A stretch of DNA of 64,000 nt from Natronosalvus halobius (GTDB lineage: Archaea; Halobacteriota; Halobacteria; Halobacteriales; Natrialbaceae): positions 1,178,001-1,242,000 of the forward strand of contig NZ_CP099997.1 in assembly GCF_024138145.1 (NCBI RefSeq), written 5' to 3'. Both the position numbers and the translations under genes were made by a program. This document shows, piece after piece, positions 52,801 to 60,462 of the stretch. The notes below the pieces were generated by a model that saw only the letters and a program-made list of their open reading frames with translations, was not told the origin of the DNA and did not search any database. How positions within the stretch are numbered: the first letter of the stretch is position 1; every line of letters begins with the position of its first letter.

Positions 52801-53067
52801 ACATCCAATACTGGAACGCCGCTAGTTACTGGAGGAACGACCTATGTTCGAGAGGACAAGAACGTTTCAGTAAATATCGGTGGCAACCAGAAGCGGCTAG
52901 GTTCTAACAAAGCAATCTCGTTTCGAGGGAGCACTGTCGTCGTAATTGTTGTTCCGCCTGGTGGACAAGGGGTTGGTGATCGTACAGGGGTTAGAACTGA
53001 GTGTACGGAAACGTGGCCCGATGTTGGGTACCTCGAAAATAGTGAGACAGCAGCCTGTGGTAAATAG
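49807..53067 (+). CDS. Large anchored secretory protein (cluster protein 3), mosaic composition
   Basis: About 1086 residues; GTG at 49807 overlaps the upstream stop (GTGA), with another GTG at 49798. Single N-terminal helix VPFALIGVLLLVSSITLVGA, then a long extracellular region with coiled-coil stretches (DVIEDLTAIQADIESLEVTF, LLLSDLEAVAETHDDVM). From about 51840 the codons favour G-ending forms, and from about 52195 GC drops sharply to the stop, so the last 290 residues come from another source. The frame is intact. Family resembles the large member of the haloarchaeal secretion cluster (DUF7286-like). Confidence 0.75.
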   Translation: MTRTPTISLADDDRGRVPFALIGVLLLVSSITLVGALQSRPTPKTDVDPAVAMDRTTAATQTAIRHAVLDATDQVASEPIIEPANTPYGDLVNASSDREILENYLALRIYLNVQTNLAGAGQNVRGTTTTVSVLPANDLESLERGMDRVTVSADETGRLDVTIDGVRTTVERDGEVIASRAEPVAVSVPTPLFELQRRTAAYETALNTGALEGSGFGRQFSGRLYPLAWARGYAQYAGMPVSEVIANRHVEVTANSAAYATQRGVFGTQDVDGGDAMRQAWLCLAAKDGDDLYGGYNDGESPSIDSQDVCDSLQYVYGDQVGGNPPEAPSLQDLSGHAPGMDEEQTIAVSESAYMPLRHMFDEKNEHSIPAAFDRVYTVDAASSVTVDETHTRAEPAPPDEGAHWERLDRSPRTYRNTTVTDVTVRDPGRASAYYTYDATVVNGFERTASWNDTRTNETERIETNATARSTFDVRVRLYEADHSPDSRVKARTEYGVHRKYGGTGVYSSDFSDVPDRAANAFVGSRTEAGFERLVSDAAVEAHSGADLERSLEIPSRKRLDADYEYGVLEADVIEDLTAIQADIESLEVTFERADMIKEPGEDGPVEDLVAKVEAERDASIDRRGPYVDPAEKAMYEARLAYFELLLSDLEAVAETHDDVMAGLDDELEEANSGLGDATAYMQEAMSTSEPDPEPIQEVPLLEGVSYRVSGSPSYLVTENVTAERVPAVGNDSEFAPMATRNANYFSIPYDSVMTGILSKIPRLDLGEEEQRVPMRTAGETLRAAKLAEAVGADLDGEISQIEDQINQEITTLSTEIANDINSELFGEKEVNIWDSIESTIKQKKTVDMAAIELGEGNLTESITEQIADDLAEEYPSEFSGREGAWKAKVTAVSRPIISEKIAGQSVSFGSGLEEIDAEIRAEVEQITDEVIKQRLENAEIVNEEGEIVIDEEEEWLQGDAPKRVPAGIPITPVPGYWVATANVWNVNVASKYARFEVTSNTGTPLVTGGTTYVREDKNVSVNIGGNQKRLGSNKAISFRGSTVVVIVVPPGGQGVGDRTGVRTECTETWPDVGYLENSETAACGK

Positions 53068-53985
53068 AAAATCTCGGATAGTTCACTTACTCGAGTGCAT
53101 ATATTGTTCCCTCTCTCGTTCCGATAAGAAGAATTCCGTCAGCAAAAGCCGGTTCTGAGGCAACTTCGCCATCTGTTTCATAGTACCACCGTTCATCACC
53201 AGTTTCTCTATCGAATGCATAGACCCCATCTTTAGATCCCGTATATGCTAGTTTATCCGTAAGTGATACATTCCCCCAAACCCCACCTGATTGGCTTACC
53301 CATTTTAATTTCCCGTCAATTGTATCGATACATGCGACTCCATCTCGGGTTGTGACAAATAGCGAGTTTGAATCATAACTAACTGATGAGATGACAGTAT
53401 TCCCAACATCACATTCCCACGTGATCTCACCAGTTTCTTTTTCAAATGCACAGACCGATTCCTTTTGGCGTATTCCCGCATAAACATGGTTTTCACCAGC
53501 AGTGAGTCCTGTTACTGTCTCGTCTACTTCTGTTTCCCATATCCGTGCTTGCGTCTCAATGTCAATTGCGTAGACAAAATGAGGAACCCCCATTGTGTAT
53601 AGGATCCCCTCTGAAAGTATCGGAGTGTTAGTCCCTCGCCCACTGATTTCGTGAGTCCATTCCGCACTACCTGAGTTACCATTAAACTGGATAACTAGGC
53701 CTTCGTCCGTGTTGGCATATATTGAACCGCCCGCTGCCGTTGGGCTTCCAACAGTGGTATATGCATTCCATTTTGACTCCCAAATTTTCCCACCATTACT
53801 CACATTGCCCGATAATAACAGTCCATTTGTATTTAGATATACTTGGTTATTGAGGACCGCTGGAGTTCCAGGGAGATCACCCAACAATTCATCTGACTCC
53901 CAAATCACATCGCCGCTGTGGATATCAATCGCGTAAAAACCCGAATCCCAATCACCAATATACGCTGTCCCATCAGCAATCGCCG
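52195..53985. other. AT-rich compositional island across two gene ends
   Basis: By eye the sequence falls from about 65% to roughly 42-46% GC. The island starts inside the large secretory gene, spans the 20-base gap between the convergent stops, and ends inside the propeller gene near 53985, where GC rises again. Both frames stay open. No transposase, repeat or att site is seen at the edges. This fits replacement by homologous recombination with a low-GC haloarchaeon. Confidence 0.8.
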
Positions 53986-54298
53986 CTCCACCCGTAATCC
54001 GACCACCGGTCTCCAGTCGCCACCGCTCCGAAACCGAGCTCGTCGGACCGGTCGCAGTCGGATGATACCCCGTATTCTGAATGTCGACGCCGGCCATCGG
54101 CCACTCGTCACTCGCGACCGAGGGTCCCTCGCCGGATGACCCCGAAACGAGTCCGCCATCGCTCGAGTCAGTGGATTTAGAGTCGTTCGAGTTGGTCTCT
54201 GGCGAATCGGAACTGCCAAAATCTGCACACCCGGCGAGGCTCGTTACGCTTGCACCAACGCACGTCGCGAGCCATCGTCGTCGCGTCCTGGAAGGCAT
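53087..54298 (-). CDS. PQQ-type beta-propeller lipoprotein (Tat exported), mosaic
   Basis: 403 residues. The N-terminus has RTRRRWLATCVGASVTSLAGC: twin arginines and a lipobox (LAGC), so a Tat lipoprotein. An acidic Ser/Asp linker follows, then PQQ-like propeller blades (RWRLETGGRITGGAAIADG, YIGDWDSGFYAIDIHSGDVIWE, VYAFDRETGDERWYYETDG). No PQQ site can be judged. The last two thirds of the gene lie in the AT-rich island; the N-terminal third has the normal high GC. Function of such propellers in haloarchaea is mostly unknown; BamB-like scaffolding or dehydrogenase roles are possible. Confidence 0.87.
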   Translation of the reverse strand: MPSRTRRRWLATCVGASVTSLAGCADFGSSDSPETNSNDSKSTDSSDGGLVSGSSGEGPSVASDEWPMAGVDIQNTGYHPTATGPTSSVSERWRLETGGRITGGAAIADGTAYIGDWDSGFYAIDIHSGDVIWESDELLGDLPGTPAVLNNQVYLNTNGLLLSGNVSNGGKIWESKWNAYTTVGSPTAAGGSIYANTDEGLVIQFNGNSGSAEWTHEISGRGTNTPILSEGILYTMGVPHFVYAIDIETQARIWETEVDETVTGLTAGENHVYAGIRQKESVCAFEKETGEITWECDVGNTVISSVSYDSNSLFVTTRDGVACIDTIDGKLKWVSQSGGVWGNVSLTDKLAYTGSKDGVYAFDRETGDERWYYETDGEVASEPAFADGILLIGTREGTIYALE

Positions 54299-54383
54299 TG
54301 AACGACAGATGACGTAAAACTATAAGAAAGTACTGACTTGATTTTATAACTTTAAATATGGAATATCGAATCGAAACACGTCG

Positions 54384-54848
54384 ATGAAAACCGACTTGGT
54401 ACTGACCGACCTTCCACCAAATATGTTCTACGAGCAGCGCCTTTCCGTCCCGGACACCCGCGACTCGCTTCGAACCGAGTACGACGACGACCTTCGATCG
54501 GCACTCGAGCACGCTGGCCTCGAGCAAGCCGAGACCGAAACCGGCATCGGCCGACCGACACTGGAGGCGCTCCAGGACGGGGAGGCACCGACTCTGACTC
54601 TCGAGGAGGCCGCCCAGATCCAGTCGCTCCAGGACGGCGAACCTGACCCGGAGACGATCGTCGAACTGGCGGGAGAACACCTGTTGTTAGGGATGACGAC
54701 GGCCGTCATCGACGTGGATACGCTCGCGGCCGACGTCGACGGCGACCTCGGCGCCACGGAGATTCAACAGAAGATCGAACGTCGTGCACCGATGACGTTC
54801 GAGGAGTACGTCGCGATTCAACACGCGATTGTCGACCGCGGCACGTGA
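54384..54848 (+). CDS. DUF5791-like haloarchaeal protein
   Basis: 154 residues. A helical N-terminal half with a helix-turn-helix-like GRPTLEALQDGEAPTLTLEEAAQIQSL stretch, then EHLLLGMTTAVIDVDTLAADVDGDL and EIQQKIERRAPMTFEEYVAI. The pattern matches a haloarchaeal family I recall as DUF5791. ATG 54384 is about 27 bases after TATA-like tttaaata (54351-54358), favouring a leaderless start; ATG 54423 (FYEQRLSVP) is the alternative family-like start. Role unknown. Confidence 0.75.
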   Translation: MKTDLVLTDLPPNMFYEQRLSVPDTRDSLRTEYDDDLRSALEHAGLEQAETETGIGRPTLEALQDGEAPTLTLEEAAQIQSLQDGEPDPETIVELAGEHLLLGMTTAVIDVDTLAADVDGDLGATEIQQKIERRAPMTFEEYVAIQHAIVDRGT

Positions 54849-54899
54849 GGTGCGAGCGCAGTCGTTATGCATTTGCATTCGGCTTCCCGATGTACGGGT

Positions 54900-55799
54900 A
54901 TGCGCGTCGCTATTCTCGGCTGTGGGTACGTGGGTCTGGAACTGGGCCGTCAGCTGGAGGATCGAGGTCACGAGGCGATTGGCGTTCGTCGATCTGCCGA
55001 CGGGCTCGCGGCGATCGAGAATGCCGGTTTCGAGGCCGTCCAGGCTGATGTGACCGACCCGTCGGCGCTGGAGGATCTCCCTGACGCCGACGCGATCGTC
55101 TTCGCCGCGAGTAGCGGCGGTCGAGGAGCTGACGCTGCTCGGAAGGTCTACGTCGAGGGACTCGAGACTGCGATCAGGGCGTTCGGCGAACGGGACCGGC
55201 AACCGAACTGTCTCGTCTACACGTCCTCGACGGGCGTTCACGGCGATCACGGTGGGAACTGGGTCGACGAGGAGACGCCGATCGAGCCGACGACCGAGAA
55301 GACCGAGGTGCTGGCAGCGGCCGAGCGAATCGCCCTCGAGCGACCTCCCGAGTACGGCTTCGAGGGGACGGTCGCCCGGTTTGCCGGTCTCTACGGGCCG
55401 GACCGGTACCGCCTGGAGCGCTATCTCGAGGGACCGGTCACGGAGGGGTACCTGAATATGATCCATCGAGACGATGCCGCCGGCGCGATTCGATACCTCC
55501 TCGAGCACGACCTCGGTCGTAGCGATGTAGTGCAGATAGTGGACGACGAACCGGCGTCGAAGTGGGCGTTCGCGGACTGGCTGACCGAGCAGTGTGGGCA
55601 AGAACCGCCCGAAAAGCGAACGAAAGCGGAACGACTCGAGGCGGGGGATCTAACAGAGGCGGCTCGACGTCGAATCCTGACGAGCAAGCGGTGTTCGAAC
55701 GCAAAATTGCGCGAACTGGGATACGAGTTCGACTACCCGACCTATCGAGATGGATACGAGTCAGCAATAGCGGCGCATCTGGAGGATTCGCCCTCGTAG
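54900..55799 (+). CDS. NAD(P)-binding SDR/epimerase-like protein
   Basis: 299 residues. Rossmann motif VAILGCGYVGLELGRQLEDRGHEA, then FAASSGG and YTSSTGVHGDHGG, YRLERYLEG and HRDDAAGAIRYLLEHD. Matches extended SDRs such as the YeeZ or nucleoside-diphosphate-sugar epimerase-like group. The usual YxxxK pair is not clear (the YGFEG and RYLEG regions), so activity may differ. ATG 54900 is chosen; the upstream ATG at 54867 is less likely. Confidence 0.85.
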   Translation: MRVAILGCGYVGLELGRQLEDRGHEAIGVRRSADGLAAIENAGFEAVQADVTDPSALEDLPDADAIVFAASSGGRGADAARKVYVEGLETAIRAFGERDRQPNCLVYTSSTGVHGDHGGNWVDEETPIEPTTEKTEVLAAAERIALERPPEYGFEGTVARFAGLYGPDRYRLERYLEGPVTEGYLNMIHRDDAAGAIRYLLEHDLGRSDVVQIVDDEPASKWAFADWLTEQCGQEPPEKRTKAERLEAGDLTEAARRRILTSKRCSNAKLRELGYEFDYPTYRDGYESAIAAHLEDSPS

Positions 55800-55873
55800 G
55801 CGGTTATTACGGGCGGTTTGTGGCCGGTACAATCGAGGGGAACCTTCATGGGCGTTCAATTTGAGTGTGGGGT

Positions 55874-57082
55874 ATGGGAACCCGGGGCGGCACACGAATC
55901 GATCCCGTGGCCGATGGTGCTAGTGGTGGCGTCGGGATGGTCAGCGAGTCCATCGAGTCGTTACGAGTGATCGACCCGCTCGTTCTCTCGCTGGGGGTCG
56001 TCGGACTCGTAGCACTCGCACTCGGTGGCTGGTGGGTTCTTCGCTGGTTCAACCGATCGCCGGGGAATCGACTGCGACGGCTCCTCACGAAGTACGACGA
56101 CGTGGCGGTCGTGATGCACCCGAATCCAGATCCAGATGCGATGGCCTCGGCGATGGGCGTTGCAGCGATCGCGGAGAGCGTCGACACCGACGCGACTCTC
56201 TACTATCCAGGAGAGATCCGCCACCAGGAGAATCGAGCGTTTCGAACCATACTCGAACTCGAACTCGAGACCGTCGAGTCGGCCTCGGACATCGACTCCG
56301 AGACGGTCGTGCTGGTCGATCACAACACGCCGAGGGGATTCACTGGCGCTCAGATGGTCGAACCGCTCGTCGTCGTCGACCACCATCCTGGAAACGGTGC
56401 CGGAACCACGTTTACTGACGTACGAACGGAGTACGGCGCCGCGTCGGCAATCCTGGTCGAGTACCTAGAGGAGATAGGCGTCGACCTGGTCGATAGCGAG
56501 GACTCCGGTGGTGGCGACGTGGAGTTGACAGAGGAACTGGCGACGGGGCTGCTCTACGGCATCCTCTCGGACACGAACCACCTCACGAAGGGGTGTTCGG
56601 CGGCCGATTTCCAGGCCGCGTCGTTTCTCTTCCCGGCCATCGACGAGGATCAATTGGACCGGATCGCGAACCCACAGGTGAGCGACGACGTGCTCCAGAT
56701 CAAGGCCGACGCGATCCAGAAGAAGCGCATCGAGGGATCGTTCGCCATCTGTGACGTCGGTGAGATCGGTAACGTCGACGCGATTCCCCAGGCCGCAGAC
56801 GAATTGATGCACCTGGAGGGCGTGACGGCGGTCGTCGTCTACGGCGAACACGACGGCACGATCCACCTCTCCGGTCGCTCTCGAGACGACCGCGTTCACA
56901 TGGGAGAAGCCCTTCGCCACGCCGTCAGCGACATTCCGATGGCGAACGCCGGGGGTCACGCACGCATGGGCGGTGGTCAGGTGTCGGTCGATCACATGAA
57001 CGGCATCGGCCCCTCCGACGGCGTGAGCAAACCGGAGTTCGAAAAACGCGTCTTTTCGGCGATGGCGGGCGAGCGCTCCTGA
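55874..57082 (+). CDS. Membrane-anchored DHH phosphoesterase
   Basis: 402 residues. A short N-terminal part with one membrane helix (VLSLGVVGLVALALGGWWVL) precedes DHH and DHHA1 domains. Motifs: MHPNPDPDAMASAMG, VLVDHNTP and VDHHPGNGAG, then GILSDTNHLTKGC, and the DHHA1 end NAGGHARMGGGQ. The start may be 55865, 55874 or 55937; 55874 is used. GdpP-type anchored DHH enzymes break down c-di-AMP in bacteria; a like role is inferred here because haloarchaea use c-di-AMP. Paralogue of the soluble gene at 22183. Confidence 0.88.
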   Translation: MGTRGGTRIDPVADGASGGVGMVSESIESLRVIDPLVLSLGVVGLVALALGGWWVLRWFNRSPGNRLRRLLTKYDDVAVVMHPNPDPDAMASAMGVAAIAESVDTDATLYYPGEIRHQENRAFRTILELELETVESASDIDSETVVLVDHNTPRGFTGAQMVEPLVVVDHHPGNGAGTTFTDVRTEYGAASAILVEYLEEIGVDLVDSEDSGGGDVELTEELATGLLYGILSDTNHLTKGCSAADFQAASFLFPAIDEDQLDRIANPQVSDDVLQIKADAIQKKRIEGSFAICDVGEIGNVDAIPQAADELMHLEGVTAVVVYGEHDGTIHLSGRSRDDRVHMGEALRHAVSDIPMANAGGHARMGGGQVSVDHMNGIGPSDGVSKPEFEKRVFSAMAGERS

Positions 57083-57182
57083 CACTGTCGCTACTGACAT
57101 CGCTACTGCCTGCTCGTCGAATCGCACGACTCGAAAGTCGAGGAGAGTCGGTCTTTTACCGTCGACGCTCCAAGAGCGTGAC

Positions 57183-58295
57183 ATGGCTACCGGACCGGCG
57201 ACGTGGGATTACCGCGACGACCACAACGAGGAGTTCGGGCGAACGTACTTCAGGCGCTACGGCGACGGGTTGCTCTCGAGCATCGGCCTCGGGACCTACC
57301 TCGGCGAACCGACGGACGACGTCGACAAGGGCTACGAGGCCGCCATCCTGCGAGCGCTCGAGCGAGGCTGTAACGTCCTCGACACCGCGATCAACTATCG
57401 GTGCCAGCGCAGCGAGCGCGTCGTCGGACGGGCCCTCGAGCGGACGGGTATCGACCGCGACGCGATTTTCGTCGCGACCAAGGGCGGCTTCGTCCCCTTC
57501 AACGGCGAGCGACCGGACGACCCGGGCGAGTACGTCAGGAAAACGTACGTGGAGTCCGGAATCGTCGACCGAGAGGATCTCGCCGCGGGGAGCCACTGCA
57601 TCGCTCCCGACTACATCGAGGACCAGCTGGATCGGTCCCTCGAGAACCTCGACACGCACGTCGACCTCTACTACGTGCACAACCCGGAGACCCAGTTACG
57701 AGAACGGTCCCGAGAGGCCGTTTACGACCAACTCGAGGCGACGTTCGTCCGTCTCGAGGAGCGGGCCGCCGCGGGAGACCTCTCACACTACGGCGTGGCG
57801 ACCTGGGAGGCGTTCCGGGTCCCGGACGATCACCCGTCGTACCTCTCTATCGGCGAAATCGTCGAGCGCGCTCGCTCTGCCGCGCGCGAAGCGGGCACGG
57901 GTGGCACGCACTTTCGGGCGATTCAGCTCCCGTTCAACGTCACGATGGCCGACGCGTTCACGGTCGCGAGTCAGCCGGGCCCGGAGGGACCACAGAGCGT
58001 CCTCCAGTTTGCCACCGAAGCCGGGCTCAACGTGTTCACGAGTGCGAGCATCGCCCAGGGCGAACTCACGAGCGACCTTCCAGAAGACGTGGCTGCGGTC
58101 CTCGAGGGTGACACGCCGGTCCAGCGGGCGATCAACTTCGCGCGGTCGGCGCCGGGGGTAACGACGTCGCTGGTCGGCACGAGCCGGCTCGAACACGTCG
58201 AGGAGAACGTCGATGCCGGTCGATTCGACCCGCTCGGCGCGTCGATGTTCGACGACCTCTTCGTCGGGCCCGGCGGCGATTCCGGCGAGCCCTAG
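57183..58295 (+). CDS. Aldo/keto reductase family protein
   Basis: 370 residues, TIM-barrel NAD(P)H-dependent oxidoreductase. Catalytic tetrad regions are visible: DTAINYRCQRSERVVG (Asp, Tyr), VATKGGFVPF (Lys) and LYYVHNPETQ (His). The C-terminal NAD(P) site shows as SLVGTSRLEHVEENV. Length is above the usual 310-330 because of loops after the Lys (DDPGEYVRKTYVESG). The substrate is unknown. Convergent and overlapping by 4 bases with the zinc-finger gene. Confidence 0.9.
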   Translation: MATGPATWDYRDDHNEEFGRTYFRRYGDGLLSSIGLGTYLGEPTDDVDKGYEAAILRALERGCNVLDTAINYRCQRSERVVGRALERTGIDRDAIFVATKGGFVPFNGERPDDPGEYVRKTYVESGIVDREDLAAGSHCIAPDYIEDQLDRSLENLDTHVDLYYVHNPETQLRERSREAVYDQLEATFVRLEERAAAGDLSHYGVATWEAFRVPDDHPSYLSIGEIVERARSAAREAGTGGTHFRAIQLPFNVTMADAFTVASQPGPEGPQSVLQFATEAGLNVFTSASIAQGELTSDLPEDVAAVLEGDTPVQRAINFARSAPGVTTSLVGTSRLEHVEENVDAGRFDPLGASMFDDLFVGPGGDSGEP

Positions 58296-58462
58296 CGAAT
58301 CTCCTTCCACTCGCGCTCGCAGTCCGGACACCGCCGAATCGTGGTGATGGTGTCCGGGTCGTTCTCCGTCTTTAGCGGTTTCCCGCACTCGGCGCAGGTC
58401 ACTCGCTCGTAGGTGTCTTTCTCGAGTTCCCCTTCGCGGAGCGCCTTCCGGATAGATTTCAT
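58292..58462 (-). CDS. HVO_0758-type zinc-finger micro-protein
   Basis: 56 residues: starts MKSIRKALREGELEKDTY and has VTCAECGKPLKTEN then RRCPDCEREWKEIR, two CPxCG-like knuckles. The sequence follows the small haloarchaeal HVO_0758 zinc-finger family closely. Such micro-proteins are thought to bind partners or nucleic acid; the actual role is unknown. The stop overlaps the aldo/keto reductase 3' end by 4 bases. The ATG is at 58462. Confidence 0.88.
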   Translation of the reverse strand: MKSIRKALREGELEKDTYERVTCAECGKPLKTENDPDTITTIRRCPDCEREWKEIR

Positions 58463-58651
58463 GTTGACCTCCTACGAAGGTGGAGAAGAAAAAGACCGGT
58501 GTCTCGGAACTATTTCGATTCGAAGGTCGATAGCCGAGTGAAATCGCGACAAAGTACACTCGTACGGGCCGAAAATCGGCGAGTTACCGGCCTCGAGGCG
58601 GGCTTCGCCCAAGTCGTCGCCGTTTTTACCCTCCAGCCGAACGATTCACCG

Positions 58652-59791
58652 ATGGAGTACACGCAGGAGCGCGTCGCCACGCTCCACCGACTGACGGATG
58701 CCCCCATCGGATTCGACGGTCTCGAGCCCGTTCTCGAGCGGACGGCTATCGTCGTGCCGATGACCGATCGGGAACAGGAGCGTCCCGCGGCGACGGGCGT
58801 CCTGTCGGCACTCGAGTCGATTCGGCCGGCGCCCGAGCGCGTAGTCGTTCCGGTCCGGGCCGACCCTGGCCGGATCGAGTCGTTTCGGGCGTGGGTCGAG
58901 TCGTTCGACCTGCCGACCCAGGTACTGTGGTGTAACGCACCCGCCGTCGAGGATCTGCTGGCGAGGAAAGGACTCGACGGCGAACTGGGGAAGGGGCGGG
59001 ACGTGTGGCTCGCGCTCGGCCCGGCGATTGCTCAGGGGGAGTACGTCGTCGTCCACGACGCCGACGCGACGAGCTTTCGGGCTGATCACGTCGCCCGGTT
59101 GCTCGGGCCGCTGGCGATGGGCTACGACTTCTCGAAGGGATACTATGCGCGCGTCGAAGACGACCGACTGTACGGGCGGCTCTATCGACTCCTCTATGAG
59201 CCTCTCGTCGAGGCGCTGCGCGCCGACCACGACGACCCCGTCGTCGAGTACCTCGCCGCGTTCCGATACGCGCTGGCGGGCGAGTTCGCGATGACGGCTG
59301 ATCTCGCTAGCCGACTCCGGCCGCCCCGGGCGTGGGGGCTCGAGGTGGCGACCCTCGGCGACGCGTTCGAGCACGCTGGCTTCGAGGGATCCGCACAGGT
59401 CGACCTCGGTATCCACCGACACGACCACCGAACCGTCGACGGCGACGCCGGCCTCGAGGGGATGAGTCGAGACGTCGCCTCCGCTGTTCTTCGCGTGCTC
59501 GAGGCCAACGACGTCGACATCGACTACGGAATCTTGACGACACGTTACCGCACGGCAGCCGACCGACTGATCGACCAGTACCGGGCCGACGCGGCGTTCA
59601 ACGGCCTCTCGTACGATCGAGACGGGGAGCGAGAGCAGGTAACGCGCTACGCGAGGTCGCTCACCCCACCCGAAGGGGAACGACGACTCCCGTCCTGGAC
59701 GGCGGCGCCCGTCGATCCGGACGCGCTCGTCCAGGCGGCGACGCCGTGGACGCCTTCGGCCGCCTCGCTCGAGTCGAGCACGCAAGACTAA
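58652..59791 (+). CDS. GT-A glycosyltransferase, glucosyl-3-phosphoglycerate synthase-like
   Basis: 379 residues. GT-A fold with a DxD-type motif in VVHDADATSFRADHV, FSKGYYARV and LYGRLYRLLYEPLVEAL, and EYLAAFRYALAGEFAMTADLA. These match the GT81 glucosyl-3-phosphoglycerate or mannosyl-3-phosphoglycerate synthases, which make the phosphorylated precursor of glucosylglycerate, a compatible solute. The donor is likely a nucleotide sugar. No phosphatase gene (GpgP or MPGP) is next to it. ATG 58652 is used; the frame is open upstream. Confidence 0.85.
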   Translation: MEYTQERVATLHRLTDAPIGFDGLEPVLERTAIVVPMTDREQERPAATGVLSALESIRPAPERVVVPVRADPGRIESFRAWVESFDLPTQVLWCNAPAVEDLLARKGLDGELGKGRDVWLALGPAIAQGEYVVVHDADATSFRADHVARLLGPLAMGYDFSKGYYARVEDDRLYGRLYRLLYEPLVEALRADHDDPVVEYLAAFRYALAGEFAMTADLASRLRPPRAWGLEVATLGDAFEHAGFEGSAQVDLGIHRHDHRTVDGDAGLEGMSRDVASAVLRVLEANDVDIDYGILTTRYRTAADRLIDQYRADAAFNGLSYDRDGEREQVTRYARSLTPPEGERRLPSWTAAPVDPDALVQAATPWTPSAASLESSTQD

Positions 59792-59817
59792 TCACCGTTT
59801 CGTCCGTTGCAGGAGCT

Positions 59818-60450
59818 ATGGGGACCGTACCCGATCAGCGGACGAGCGACGAACTCGCCGGGATCGTCGACCTCTTCGGTGGGCTCACTCGGGCGGAACT
59901 CGAGCGCGCCCTCTCGGAGGTCGCGTTCCGCGCGGACGGCCAGTCGGTCGACGAGGACGCTGCGGCGGGAGCGATCGAGGCGTCGCTGGACGCGTTCGCG
60001 CTGGTTCGCTACGAACCCCGTGGTAACGGTCACGCCACCGACGGAGGCGACGAGAGCGGTGACGGCGACAACGACGGTGACGCACTCTTCGTCCCCGGCC
60101 CGACCGCGTTCCCTCGCACCCCCGAGCACGCGGAGGACCTCCCGCACATCCTGGACGTGTCGCCGCGCGACCCCGACCAGGACGCGGTCGGGGAGGCCGC
60201 TCGGGATCGGTTTCTGGCGGACGTCGAGGCGGTGCTCGAGGGTGAGGGCGGGCGAGGCGACGGTCCCGAGTACGTGAACGAGGGCGACGACGAGACCGAG
60301 AACGTAGACGAGGGTAACGACGAAACCGAGAACGTGGACGAGACGGCCATCGAAGACCTGATCGATCTGAGCTACGACCTTGAGGCGTGGGCTCCCCTCA
60401 ACCTGGTGGCCGAACGAACCAGACTCGTCGAGGCGCTCGAGGACGCCTGA
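59818..60450 (+). CDS. Haloarchaeal acidic protein (DUF7109-like)
   Basis: 210 residues. N-terminal helical part TSDELAGIVDLFGGLTRAELERAL and AFRADGQSVDEDAAAG, then GPTAFPRTPEHAEDLPHILDVSP, and an acidic repeat (NEGDDETENVDEGNDETE) before a last helix. A small DNA-binding-like start is possible. I recall this as a haloarchaea-only family, probably DUF7109. Starts 26 bases after the glycosyltransferase stop and 12 bases before the Nudix gene, so all three may be one operon. Confidence 0.75.
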   Translation: MGTVPDQRTSDELAGIVDLFGGLTRAELERALSEVAFRADGQSVDEDAAAGAIEASLDAFALVRYEPRGNGHATDGGDESGDGDNDGDALFVPGPTAFPRTPEHAEDLPHILDVSPRDPDQDAVGEAARDRFLADVEAVLEGEGGRGDGPEYVNEGDDETENVDEGNDETENVDETAIEDLIDLSYDLEAWAPLNLVAERTRLVEALEDA

Positions 60451-60462
60451 CCGAGGATCAGT

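Noticed and set aside
52195-53985. Insertion sequence or prophage as cause of the AT-rich island
   Set aside because: No transposase, integrase, terminal repeat or target duplication is visible, and both flanking frames remain intact.
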